Positions 27,005 through 34,041 of a DNA stretch of 64,000 nt are shown here, piece by piece. This stretch comes from Pseudogemmobacter sp044142105 (GTDB lineage Bacteria > Pseudomonadota > Alphaproteobacteria > Rhodobacterales > Rhodobacteraceae): assembly GCF_044142105.1 (NCBI RefSeq), contig NZ_JBGTYM010000001.1, positions 682,001 to 746,000 on the forward strand, written 5' to 3'. Position numbers and translations under genes: made by a program. Within the stretch, counting starts at the first letter, position 1. Every line of letters begins with the position of its first letter. The notes under the pieces are model-generated. The model saw nothing but the letters and a program-made list of their open reading frames with translations. It made no database searches and was not told where the DNA came from.

Positions 27005-27457
27005 CTATTTCGCCCCGTGCAATTCGGCCGCGCGGCGTTCGAAGGCGCGCACGATGCGTTGCATGGCATCGTTGAAGACCAGCCCGATGATCCCCTGCAG
27101 GATCGCATTGCGGAACTCGAAATCGACGAAGAACTCGACCTCGCATCCGCCCTCGGCCTGGTCGCGGAAGGCCCAGGTCGATTTCATGTATTTGAACGGG
27201 CCGTCGAGATATTCGGTCAGGATGCGCTTTTCGCCGGGCAGAAGCGTGACCCGGCTGCCGAATTTCTCGCGGAAGACCTTAAAGGAGATCACCAGATCCG
27301 CCTCCATCACTTCGCCGCCCTCGATGGGCCGGCGCGACCGGATTCGGGCCGCGGCGTTCCAGGGCAGGAATTCCGGGTAACGCGCCACATCGGCCACCAG
27401 ATCATACATCTGCTGGGCCGTATAAGGCAGGCGCTTGGTCTCGTGATGGGTTGGCAT
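27005..27457 (-). CDS. COQ10/RatA-like SRPBCC protein
   Basis: 150 aa, single START/SRPBCC domain: YTAQQMYDLVADVARYPEFLPW near residue 12, KVFREKFGSRVTL near 60 and EVEFFVDFEFRNAILQ near 105. In alphaproteobacteria this is the COQ10-type ubiquinone-binding protein that supports respiration; the same family is called RatA toxin in E. coli. I favour the ubiquinone role, because no antitoxin-like partner is present and the family is often found near lipA, which lies 3 kb away. Confidence 0.9.
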   Translation of the reverse strand: MPTHHETKRLPYTAQQMYDLVADVARYPEFLPWNAAARIRSRRPIEGGEVMEADLVISFKVFREKFGSRVTLLPGEKRILTEYLDGPFKYMKSTWAFRDQAEGGCEVEFFVDFEFRNAILQGIIGLVFNDAMQRIVRAFERRAAELHGAK

Positions 27458-27589
27458 CGGCGTTCTGGGGCTTTCAGGCGTCTGCCTTTCCCTTGACCCG
27501 TGGGGCCACGAAGATCAAGGCCGAAGGGCGCGGCCGGGCCGGAACCAGGCTGCGGCATGACGGCAGCCACACCGGGCCGTGGCGCGCGA

Positions 27590-27619
27590 TTGACCTTGCA
27601 AAGCCTGCGCTTGTAATTT
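27590..27619 (+). promoter_or_regulatory. candidate sigma-70-type promoter for hpt
   Basis: TTGACC (27590-27595), 18-base spacer, TAATTT (27614-27619), about 50 bp upstream of the hpt ATG in the divergent COQ10-hpt gap. Five of six -35 positions and a fair -10 match the consensus. Predicted from sequence only. Confidence 0.4.
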
Positions 27620-27671
27620 GGCCACGATGTCCCGCAAGCGGGGCCGATGCCCCAGCCAGGACCAGACCGCC

Positions 27672-28217
27672 ATGCCGCAACGCCCCTATGTGATTGACCA
27701 GATGATCTCGGCCAAGGCCATCGCGGCGCGGGTCGAGGCGCTGGCACGCGAGATCACGGCGCATTTCAGGGGCACGGACAAGCTGGTGGTGGTGGGTCTT
27801 CTGCGCGGCTCTTTCGTCTTCATCGCCGATCTGGTGCGCGAGATCGACCTGCCGGTCGAGGTCGATTTCCTGGAGGCCAGTTCCTATGGCAATGCGATGG
27901 AATCCTCGCGCGAGGTGCGCATCCTCAAGGACCTGCGCGGCGAGATTGCGGGCCGCGACGTTCTGGTGGTCGAAGATATCGTCGATACCGGCTTTACGCT
28001 GACCCATGTGAAGAAGCTTCTGATGACGCGCGAACCGAAGCGGCTGGAGATCTGCGCGCTTCTGGACAAGCCGTCGCGGCGCGAAGTGCCGATCAAGGCG
28101 ACCTGGACCGGATTCGAGATCCCCGATGAATTCGTCGTGGGCTATGGCATCGACTTTGCCCAGAGGAACCGCAACCTGCCCTATATCGGCAAGGTGCGCT
28201 TCACCGACGAGGCATGA
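27672..28217 (+). CDS. hpt: hypoxanthine phosphoribosyltransferase
   Basis: 181 aa. Purine salvage: hypoxanthine (and usually guanine) plus PRPP to IMP/GMP. The PRPP-binding loop VVEDIVDTGFTLTHV is near residue 100, the GLLRGSFVFIADLVREI segment near 40 and the flexible loop SSYGNAMESSREV near 68. The ATG at 27672 gives the normal family length; the frame extends upstream without support. Its last codon overlaps the next gene by 4 bases (ATGA). Confidence 0.96.
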   Translation: MPQRPYVIDQMISAKAIAARVEALAREITAHFRGTDKLVVVGLLRGSFVFIADLVREIDLPVEVDFLEASSYGNAMESSREVRILKDLRGEIAGRDVLVVEDIVDTGFTLTHVKKLLMTREPKRLEICALLDKPSRREVPIKATWTGFEIPDEFVVGYGIDFAQRNRNLPYIGKVRFTDEA

Positions 28218-28399
28218 ACATCACACGCCTCTTGATCCGCGCCAAGCGCTGGGCGGCCCATCCGCCTTCGGAGCGGATGGTTGTGATGGTGCTGGGAATC
28301 GTGGCGCTGGCGCTGTTGCTGGCAGGAATTGAATGGTTTTGGGGCTGGCCCGACTGGCTGACGGTCAATTCTTCGCCAAAGCTTCGGCTCGGCAACTGA
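28214..28399 (+). CDS. small single-pass membrane protein coupled to hpt
   Basis: 61 aa, overlapping the hpt stop by 4 bases (ATGA), a strong sign of translational coupling. A basic N-terminus (LLIRAKRW) precedes one transmembrane helix (MVLGIVALALLLAGIEWFW) and a Trp-rich tail (GWPDWLTVN). I recognise it only as a small conserved-looking Rhodobacteraceae protein. A single-pass inner-membrane protein with its N-terminus inside is predicted. No function can be proposed beyond the hpt coupling. Confidence 0.7.
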   Translation: MNITRLLIRAKRWAAHPPSERMVVMVLGIVALALLLAGIEWFWGWPDWLTVNSSPKLRLGN

Positions 28400-28462
28400 C
28401 ATTGGCGGCCAGCGCGGCTAGGCTGACGCACAACCGCAACGATACTGACCCGGGAGCCGCCC

Positions 28463-29359
28463 ATGCGTCCGATCCGCACCCTTCTGCTGCTGGCCCTTGT
28501 CGGAGGGGGGGCGCTGTTCTGGCTGACCCTGCCAAAGTCTCTTTCGGATCAGGATGTTGCCGGGCTGACAGGCGATGCCGAAAAGGGCCAGCGCATCTTT
28601 ACCGCCGCAGGCTGCGCCTCCTGCCATATGGCCGATGGGGCCACGGGCGAGGCGCAGCTGGTGCTGAAGGGCGGGCAGAAGTTCCCCTCGCCCTTCGGCA
28701 CTTTCGTCGCGCCGAACATCAGCCAGGATCCCGAACAGGGAATCGGCGGCTGGACGCTGGCGCAATTCGCCTCGGCGGTGAAGCGCGGCGTGTCGCCCGA
28801 GGGCGAGCATCTTTATCCGGCCTTCCCCTATGCCGCCTATGCCAAGATGCAGATGCAGGACGTGGCCGATCTTTTCGCCTATATGAAGACCCTGCCCGCC
28901 GACCCGACGCCAAGCGCCGTGCATGAACTGGGCTTTCCCTTCAACATCCGCATGGCGCTGGGCGGCTGGAAGCTGCTGTATCTGTCGCAGGACTGGGCGC
29001 TGCCGGGCAATCTGACGCCGACCGAGGATCGCGGCCGCTATCTGGCCGAGGCGCTGTCGCATTGCGCCGAATGCCATACGCCACGCGACATGCTGGGCGG
29101 GCTGGAAACCACGCGCTGGCTGGCGGGGGCAGCGGATCCTTCCGACCCGACCGGCAAGGGCCGCGTGCCGAACATCACGCCGGCCAAGCTGAGCTGGAGC
29201 GAGGAAGAGATCGTGGCCTATCTGACCACCGGCTTCACGCCGGAATATGACTCGGTCGGGGGCCATATGGCCCATGTGGTCGAAAATTACGCCAAGCTGC
29301 CGGTTGAGGATGCGGTGGCGGTGGCGGCCTATCTGAAGCGGGTGGAGCCAGCGGAATGA
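28463..29359 (+). CDS. membrane-anchored or secreted diheme cytochrome c
   Basis: 298 aa. An N-terminal hydrophobic segment (TLLLLALVGGGALFWLTL) may be an uncleaved anchor or a signal. Two cytochrome c domains follow, each with a heme site: CASCH near residue 52 and CAECH near 203. Each domain has a Met-containing segment (AYAKMQMQD; GGHMAHVVE) that could give the distal ligand. Similar diheme proteins accept electrons from periplasmic dehydrogenases; no dehydrogenase is adjacent. The stop overlaps the GST start by 4 bases (ATGA). Confidence 0.9.
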   Translation: MRPIRTLLLLALVGGGALFWLTLPKSLSDQDVAGLTGDAEKGQRIFTAAGCASCHMADGATGEAQLVLKGGQKFPSPFGTFVAPNISQDPEQGIGGWTLAQFASAVKRGVSPEGEHLYPAFPYAAYAKMQMQDVADLFAYMKTLPADPTPSAVHELGFPFNIRMALGGWKLLYLSQDWALPGNLTPTEDRGRYLAEALSHCAECHTPRDMLGGLETTRWLAGAADPSDPTGKGRVPNITPAKLSWSEEEIVAYLTTGFTPEYDSVGGHMAHVVENYAKLPVEDAVAVAAYLKRVEPAE

Positions 29360-29985
29360 TGATCCTGATCGGGCAATATGACAGCGCCTTCGTGCGCCGG
29401 GTGGGCATTGCGCTGCGGCTGTACGGCCTGAATTTCGAGCACCGGCCCTGGTCGGTCTTTGGCGATGCGCAGATGCTGATGCAGGTGAACCCGCTGGGCG
29501 GCGTGCCGGTGCTGATCACCGATGACGGCGTGGCGCTGACCGACAGCAAGGCCATCCTTGACCATCTTGACCGGCTGGTCGGGCCCGAACGCCGGCTCTG
29601 GCCCGCCGATCCCGACACGGCCTTCGAGGCGCGGCGTCTGACGGCACTGGTCACCGGCCTGGCCGACCGTTTCGTGAGCCTGTTCTACGAGCGGAGGCTG
29701 CATGACAATGCCTCGCCCGTCCTGGTGCAGCGCCGCGAGGCGCAGATTGCCGCGACCTTGCAGGCTTTGGAGAAAGCCCGCGCCGCCGCGCCAGGCGACT
29801 GGCTGTATGGTGCGCAGATCAGCCATGCCGATATCGCCCTGGCCTGCGCGCTGCGCCATCTGCGCGAGAGCCTGCCCGACCTCTTCGACGCGACCCGCTA
29901 TCCGGCGCTCAATGCCCATGCGGCGCGGGCCGAGGCGCTGCCGGTCTTTGCCGAGATCAGCCAGCCCTTCGTCGCTCCGGCCTGA
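29356..29985 (+). CDS. glutathione S-transferase family protein
   Basis: 209 aa. An N-terminal thioredoxin-like domain (LIGQYDSAFVRRVGIALRLYG, then NPLGGVPVLI with the cis-Pro and DSKAILDHL with the glutathione-binding Ser) precedes a helical C-terminal domain (ISHADIALACALRHL). The fold is that of a bacterial GST; substrate unknown. It is translationally coupled to the diheme cytochrome c gene, an unusual partner that may hint at a shared redox or stress role. Confidence 0.9.
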   Translation: MMILIGQYDSAFVRRVGIALRLYGLNFEHRPWSVFGDAQMLMQVNPLGGVPVLITDDGVALTDSKAILDHLDRLVGPERRLWPADPDTAFEARRLTALVTGLADRFVSLFYERRLHDNASPVLVQRREAQIAATLQALEKARAAAPGDWLYGAQISHADIALACALRHLRESLPDLFDATRYPALNAHAARAEALPVFAEISQPFVAPA

Positions 29986-30017
29986 GCGGGGTTTCCTTGC
30001 GGGCGCAGGATCGGGGG

Positions 30018-30263
30018 ATGCGACAGCGTTCCGCCCTTTCCGCTTCCCCCGCCGATCCGAGCGCAGAAGCCTGGATCGCCCAGATTTTCTTGACACGCGC
30101 CGAGAGGAGCGGCGTGGTCCGCCGCTCGATTGCCGGGGTTGATCACGAGATCCGGCGCGGGTTTTTCATCACAGAGGTGCGCCGCCGGGGCTTTCACCTG
30201 TTAGAGACCCGCAACCCGTCCATCGTGGTCTGCAACCGCGATCCGGTGGAAAAGCTGTTCTGA
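30018..30263 (+). CDS. small basic hypothetical protein
   Basis: 81 aa. The ATG at 30018 is preceded by a purine-rich CGGGGG; the frame extends 7 codons upstream. It has a short Ser/Ala-rich head, then a compact alpha/beta-looking core with GVVRRSIAGVDHEIRRGFFI and the end GFHLLETRNPSIVVCNRDP. The RRGGVVRRS-type motif and RARGFHLIE ending recur in short Rhodobacteraceae proteins that are sometimes misnamed phosphoribosylanthranilate isomerase; that name is not supported here. No signal peptide or membrane segment is visible. Confidence 0.65.
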   Translation: MRQRSALSASPADPSAEAWIAQIFLTRAERSGVVRRSIAGVDHEIRRGFFITEVRRRGFHLLETRNPSIVVCNRDPVEKLF

Positions 30264-30341
30264 CGCGCCGGAGTATCTCCGAAAATCCGCAGTCGCGTTT
30301 TTGACGAAATCTCGGCTTCGATCCGTCGGCGAAGGATCGAC

Positions 30342-31292
30342 TTACGCGCGCCCCAGTTTCGCCAGCCGCGCGTCGCGCAGCCGGGCGAAATCATCGCCCG
30401 CATGATAGGAGGACCGGGTCAGCGGCGTGGCCGAAACCATGAGGAAACCCTTGCCATAGGCGGCCTTCTCATAGGCGGCGAATTCCTCGGGCGTGACGAA
30501 ACGGTCGACCCGGTGATGCTTGGGCGTCGGTTGCAGATACTGGCCGATGGTCAGGAAATCCACATCTGCGGCACGCATGTCATCCATCACCTGCCCGACG
30601 GCCTGACGGTCCTCGCCCAGGCCGACCATGATGCCGGATTTGGTGAACATCGCCGGGTCAAGCTCTTTCACCCGCTGCAAAAGCCGCAGGGAATGGAAGT
30701 AGCGCGCGCCCGGCCGAACCCCGGGATAAAGCCCGGGCACGGTTTCCAGATTGTGGTTCAACACATCGGGCCGTGCCGCGACCACGGCTTCCAGCGCGCC
30801 CGGCGCCGATTTCAGGAAATCGGGGATCAGCACTTCGATCGTGGTCGTCGGGCTGCGATGGCGGATGGCGCGGATGGTCTGGGCGAAATGCTCGGCCCCG
30901 CCATCGTCCAGATCGTCGCGGTCGACGCTGGTCACCACGACATGCGACAGGCCCAGTTCGCTGACCGCATGCGCCACGCGGCCCGGTTCGAAAGCGTCAA
31001 GACTTTGCGGTTTGCCGGTCGCCACATTGCAGAAGGTGCAGCCGCGGGTGCAGATCTCGCCCATGATCATCATGGTGGCGTGACCCTGGCTCCAGCATTC
31101 GCCGACATTGGGGCAGCCGGCCTCTTCGCAGACGGTGACCAGCTTCTTCTCGCGCAGGATGTCGCGGGTCTTGCGATAACCTTCCGAGGTCGGCGCCTTG
31201 ACGCGGATCCAGGCCGGTTTCTTGGGCTGCGACTGGTCGGGGCGATGCGCCTTTTCGGGATGGCGCTCTTCGGGCAGTTTCAGGTCACGCAT
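30342..31292 (-). CDS. lipA: lipoyl synthase
   Basis: 316 aa from the ATG at 31292, which has GGGGGAAG upstream; the frame extends 36 codons further without support. A radical SAM enzyme that inserts two sulfurs into octanoyl groups on lipoyl domains. The auxiliary iron-sulfur motif CEEAGCPNVGEC is near residue 55, the radical SAM motif CTRGCTFC near 85 and the C-terminal RSSYHAGDDF supplies the conserved Ser ligand. Its product is used by the complexes served by lpd in this window. Confidence 0.98.
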   Translation of the reverse strand: MRDLKLPEERHPEKAHRPDQSQPKKPAWIRVKAPTSEGYRKTRDILREKKLVTVCEEAGCPNVGECWSQGHATMMIMGEICTRGCTFCNVATGKPQSLDAFEPGRVAHAVSELGLSHVVVTSVDRDDLDDGGAEHFAQTIRAIRHRSPTTTIEVLIPDFLKSAPGALEAVVAARPDVLNHNLETVPGLYPGVRPGARYFHSLRLLQRVKELDPAMFTKSGIMVGLGEDRQAVGQVMDDMRAADVDFLTIGQYLQPTPKHHRVDRFVTPEEFAAYEKAAYGKGFLMVSATPLTRSSYHAGDDFARLRDARLAKLGRA

Positions 31293-31433
31293 GGTGGCTT
31301 CCCCCCAGAATTTCCCCCTGACCGGGCGATGTCCTCCGACATAAGCTGAACCTGGCCGCAAGGCAACCAAAGCTCCTGCGCAACAGCGCCGGGGGGCCAT
31401 GTCCGGGACGCAACCCGGCTACAGGAGGGACGC

Positions 31434-32120
31434 ATGCCCAGAACCTTTTCCGCCGAGCTGATCGGCACCTTCATTCTTGTCTTCTTCGGCTGCGGCGCAG
31501 CAGTCATCGCAGGGGCCGATGGCACCAGTGGCGTCGGCCTGACCGGCATCGCCCTGGCCTTCGGCCTGTCGATCGTCGCCGCCGCCTATGGGTTGGGCGC
31601 GATTTCGGGCGCGCATCTGAACCCGGCCGTGTCGCTGGGCGTGCTGGTGGCGGGTCGGATGACGCCCGCCGCTTTCGTGACCTATGTGATCGCGCAGGTG
31701 ATCGGCGCGCTGGCCGCAGCCACGGTGCTGTGGCTGATCGCCTCGGGCAGCGCTGGCTGGACGGGCGGGCTTGGCACGAATGGCTATGGGCCGGGCTACC
31801 TGGGTGAATACAGCCTGACCTCTGCCCTGACCTTCGAAGTCGTGATGACCTTCCTGTTCGTCACCGTGATCCTGGGCGCCACCGGCCCCGGCGCCAGCGC
31901 GGGCTTTGCCGGACTGGCGATCGGTCTGACGCTGACGGCGATCCATCTGGTCGGCATCAAGGTCACCGGCGTCTCGGTCAATCCGGCCCGGTCGATCGGA
32001 CCGGCGCTGCTCGAAGGCGGCCGCGCCCTGTCGCAGCTTTGGGTCTTCATCCTTGCGCCGCTTGCGGGCGGGCTGCTGGCCGGGATGGTGAACCGCATCG
32101 GCCTGACCCGCGCCGACTGA
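31434..32120 (+). CDS. aqpZ: aquaporin Z family water channel
   Basis: 228 aa with six membrane helices and the two NPA half-helices HLNPAVS near residue 63 and SVNPARS near 185. The second ends in the Arg of the selectivity filter, and AIHLVGI holds the filter His, which favours a water-selective aquaporin over a glycerol facilitator. GGAGGG lies 4 bases before the ATG. It is divergent from lipA across a 141-bp gap. Confidence 0.95.
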   Translation: MPRTFSAELIGTFILVFFGCGAAVIAGADGTSGVGLTGIALAFGLSIVAAAYGLGAISGAHLNPAVSLGVLVAGRMTPAAFVTYVIAQVIGALAAATVLWLIASGSAGWTGGLGTNGYGPGYLGEYSLTSALTFEVVMTFLFVTVILGATGPGASAGFAGLAIGLTLTAIHLVGIKVTGVSVNPARSIGPALLEGGRALSQLWVFILAPLAGGLLAGMVNRIGLTRAD

Positions 32121-32331
32121 CGGGTCATCGTCAGAACAACGAGCGCAGCCCCGGCCGGTCTGCCGGGACTGCATCTACTGCCATGGTCTGGAATGGAAAC
32201 GCAGTTTTTCCTCTGACGGGGACCAGGTTTTCACCCGATCTGCGCGGAAACCGCAACTCTGCACATTTCGCAGGCACAGGTCGGTCTTTCCCCGTGCAGG
32301 GCGATTCCGTCCCGCCCACGACCGCATCCGC
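32121..32331. other. 211-bp spacer without recognisable gene
   Basis: The spacer is locally less GC-rich, with short related blocks such as GGAAACGCAG and GGAAACCGCAACTCTGC and several CCCCGT/ACGGGG pairs. A 62-codon minus-strand frame exists here but has no ribosome binding site and an improbable composition. It lies between the convergent aqpZ and DUF6456 genes, so it may hold terminators, though no clean hairpin with a T tract is visible. Confidence 0.4.
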
Positions 32332-33453
32332 CTAGCCGATCAGCGGCCCGGCGCGGCCATAGGTCTCGTCATAGTGCCGCCGCAGGCGCATCAGCGCGAT
32401 GCGCAGCACGATCTTGCCTGACCGCGCCGCCCAGCCCATGCGGCGCTCGGCCGTCTCGATCCCTTCCAGGAAGCAGCAAACCCGCAGCGCCACATCGCCC
32501 AGCCCCGGACCGAGATCGCGCAGCGCCGCCGCCACCCGCTCGCGCGCGCGGGCCGGGCCTTCCGCACCGCCGCTTTCAGGGCGGAAGCCGCCCCTTTCGC
32601 CGCCGGTGAGAAATCGCTCCCAATTCTGCGCCACGCGCGGCCCCATCTGCGCCAGTTCGAAATCCTCGCGCAGCCGTTCGGCCGCCTCGACCAGCGCAGT
32701 CTCGAGAAAGACCTTGCCATCCTTGTCGCGCCGCCGCCCCAGCACCGCGACCGGGCTTTCGGCGATGTTGCAGCGTGTCCGGCGCACGGCACCGTCTTCG
32801 ACAATCCTGCGCTGCCCCCAGCTTCTGTGTTGATCAGCAAAGGGTTGCGCCGCCTCAGCCAAGCCGCCCGCCCCGGCACCGTCGCGCAAGCGATCGTCCT
32901 CGTCCAGCATGCGTTTCAGCGCAGCCCGCCCCGCCGCGGTGATTTCATAGGTCGAGATCCGCCCCGGCTTGCGACAGGCGATCCAGTCTTTCAGGCTGAA
33001 GGCCTGGGCCATGCTGCGATCAAGGATCGCCGTGCGCGCCGAACGCCCGTCGGGGAATTCGCGCATCACCACAGCCTTTTCCATCTCTGGCGCGAAGGCC
33101 AGCACCGAACCAGGCTCGACCAACCGGCGCAGCACGCGACGCCCTTCGCGCAGAAGATGGGCCTCATCGGGCATGGCAGTGAGATCGCGGATCGGAGCGG
33201 TCATCGGCTGGTCCTTCTCTTGAATGTCCTGCGGGTCTTTTTCGCCCGCCGCCTGCGACAAGGCGGCAAGGGCGCCATCCATCAGCGGATCATCGCGGCG
33301 GCTTTCGTAGCGGCGAACCTGGCGCAGCACGGTCGAGGCGTTGACCCCCGCCTCGCGGGCCAGCGCCCTGAGGGATGTGCCGCTTTCGGTATGATTGAGG
33401 TAGAGCTTGACCCGCGGGGGAAGCCAGGGTGGAAGGGGGGCATGTGCTGTCAC
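32332..33453 (-). CDS. DUF6456 helix-turn-helix protein
   Basis: About 373 aa from a GTG at 33453; an ATG at 33522 is also in frame, but the extra 23 residues look unrelated to the PPWLPPRVKLYLNHTESG start. An N-terminal helix-turn-helix (TSLRALAREAGVNASTVLRQVRRYE) is followed by a linker, a middle region around MKRMLDEDDRL, and a C-terminal DUF6456 domain ending in LMRLRRHYDETYG. A DNA-binding regulator is likely; target genes unknown. It is divergent from the DUF6477 gene, a pairing seen in Rhodobacterales. Confidence 0.85.
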   Translation of the reverse strand: MTAHAPLPPWLPPRVKLYLNHTESGTSLRALAREAGVNASTVLRQVRRYESRRDDPLMDGALAALSQAAGEKDPQDIQEKDQPMTAPIRDLTAMPDEAHLLREGRRVLRRLVEPGSVLAFAPEMEKAVVMREFPDGRSARTAILDRSMAQAFSLKDWIACRKPGRISTYEITAAGRAALKRMLDEDDRLRDGAGAGGLAEAAQPFADQHRSWGQRRIVEDGAVRRTRCNIAESPVAVLGRRRDKDGKVFLETALVEAAERLREDFELAQMGPRVAQNWERFLTGGERGGFRPESGGAEGPARARERVAAALRDLGPGLGDVALRVCCFLEGIETAERRMGWAARSGKIVLRIALMRLRRHYDETYGRAGPLIG

Positions 33454-33578
33454 ACCAGTCGTCCCGAATTGGCGCCCGCGGACGGCTGGCAGCCGCGCGC
33501 CGACAATTTTCAACCTGAACATGCGCTGGCTATCGGATCGTCAGCCTTCCGGCGCCTTCAAGCCACCGGGCCAAAATG

Positions 33579-33595
33579 GTAACCAAATCCTAAAC
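33579..33595 (+). promoter_or_regulatory. candidate CtrA-type site
   Basis: GTAA-CCAAATC-CTAAAC resembles the alphaproteobacterial CtrA consensus TTAA-N7-TTAAC (spacing correct, two mismatches). It lies in the divergent DUF6456/DUF6477 gap, 91 bp upstream of the DUF6477 ATG. Tentative. Confidence 0.35.
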
Positions 33596-33685
33596 ATCTG
33601 CGAAACCGCAGAACGGAGAAACAGACCGTATCGCAACGCTGGGTTGCAGCGCCCCATCATGGCGGCTGCACTGACGGAGGTTCCG

Positions 33686-33970
33686 ATGCGTGATGTGACA
33701 CAGACCCTGGCCGAGATGCGGCGCCCCTGCCTTCTGATGCGCGCCGTGCGCTTCGGATTGACCGAGTATCGCCGGTCACACGACCTGCGGCGGCTGACGC
33801 CGGGCGAGACCAGTCCCGAACAGGTGTTGCCGCGCCTCTTGGCTGCCGAGGCGGCGCTTGAGGACACGCGGCTGCGCGGCGACGCGGCCTATTCGATCTC
33901 GGCCCATATCGAGGTTCTGGTGGCGTTGATCGCCGAGGCGCGGTTGCAGGCGCCTGCCCGGCCCGCCTGA
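33686..33970 (+). CDS. DUF6477 family protein
   Basis: 94 aa. CGGAGG 5 bases before the ATG at 33686 decides the start. Single helical domain with DVTQTLAEMRRPCLLMRAVRFGL at the N-terminus, RLTPGETSPEQVLPRLLAAEAALED in the middle and ISAHIEVLVALIAEAR at the end. No function is established for the family. The divergent neighbour is a DUF6456 HTH protein. A hairpin (GGCCCGC/GCGGGCC, 33978-34005) follows the stop. Confidence 0.85.
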   Translation: MRDVTQTLAEMRRPCLLMRAVRFGLTEYRRSHDLRRLTPGETSPEQVLPRLLAAEAALEDTRLRGDAAYSISAHIEVLVALIAEARLQAPARPA

Positions 33971-33977
33971 ACGAAAA

Positions 33978-34005
33978 GGCCCGCAGCCGGGATGCGGCGC
34001 GGGCC
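33978..34005 (+). terminator. weak terminator-like hairpin after DUF6477 gene
   Basis: GGCCCGC at 33978-33984 pairs with GCGGGCC at 33999-34005 across a 14-base loop; ATCTTCTCGTCTT follows. It sits between the convergent DUF6477 and methyltransferase genes. Confidence 0.4.
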
Positions 34006-34041
34006 ATCTTCTCGTCTTGCCGGTCAGCCGGTCAGGCGCGC

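Noticed and set aside
27005..27457. RatA toxin of a toxin-antitoxin pair.
   Set aside because: The domain is the COQ10/SRPBCC type and no partner antitoxin gene is adjacent; the ubiquinone-binding role is better supported.
30264..30341. Third copy of the GGATATTT element (GGAGTATCTCCGAAAATCC).
   Set aside because: It shares only scattered bases with the other two copies and lacks the GAACAGAAGAA half, so similarity could be chance.
32131..32319. 62-codon minus-strand frame as a small gene.
   Set aside because: It lacks a ribosome binding site and conserved-looking structure, and repeated short DNA blocks explain its composition.
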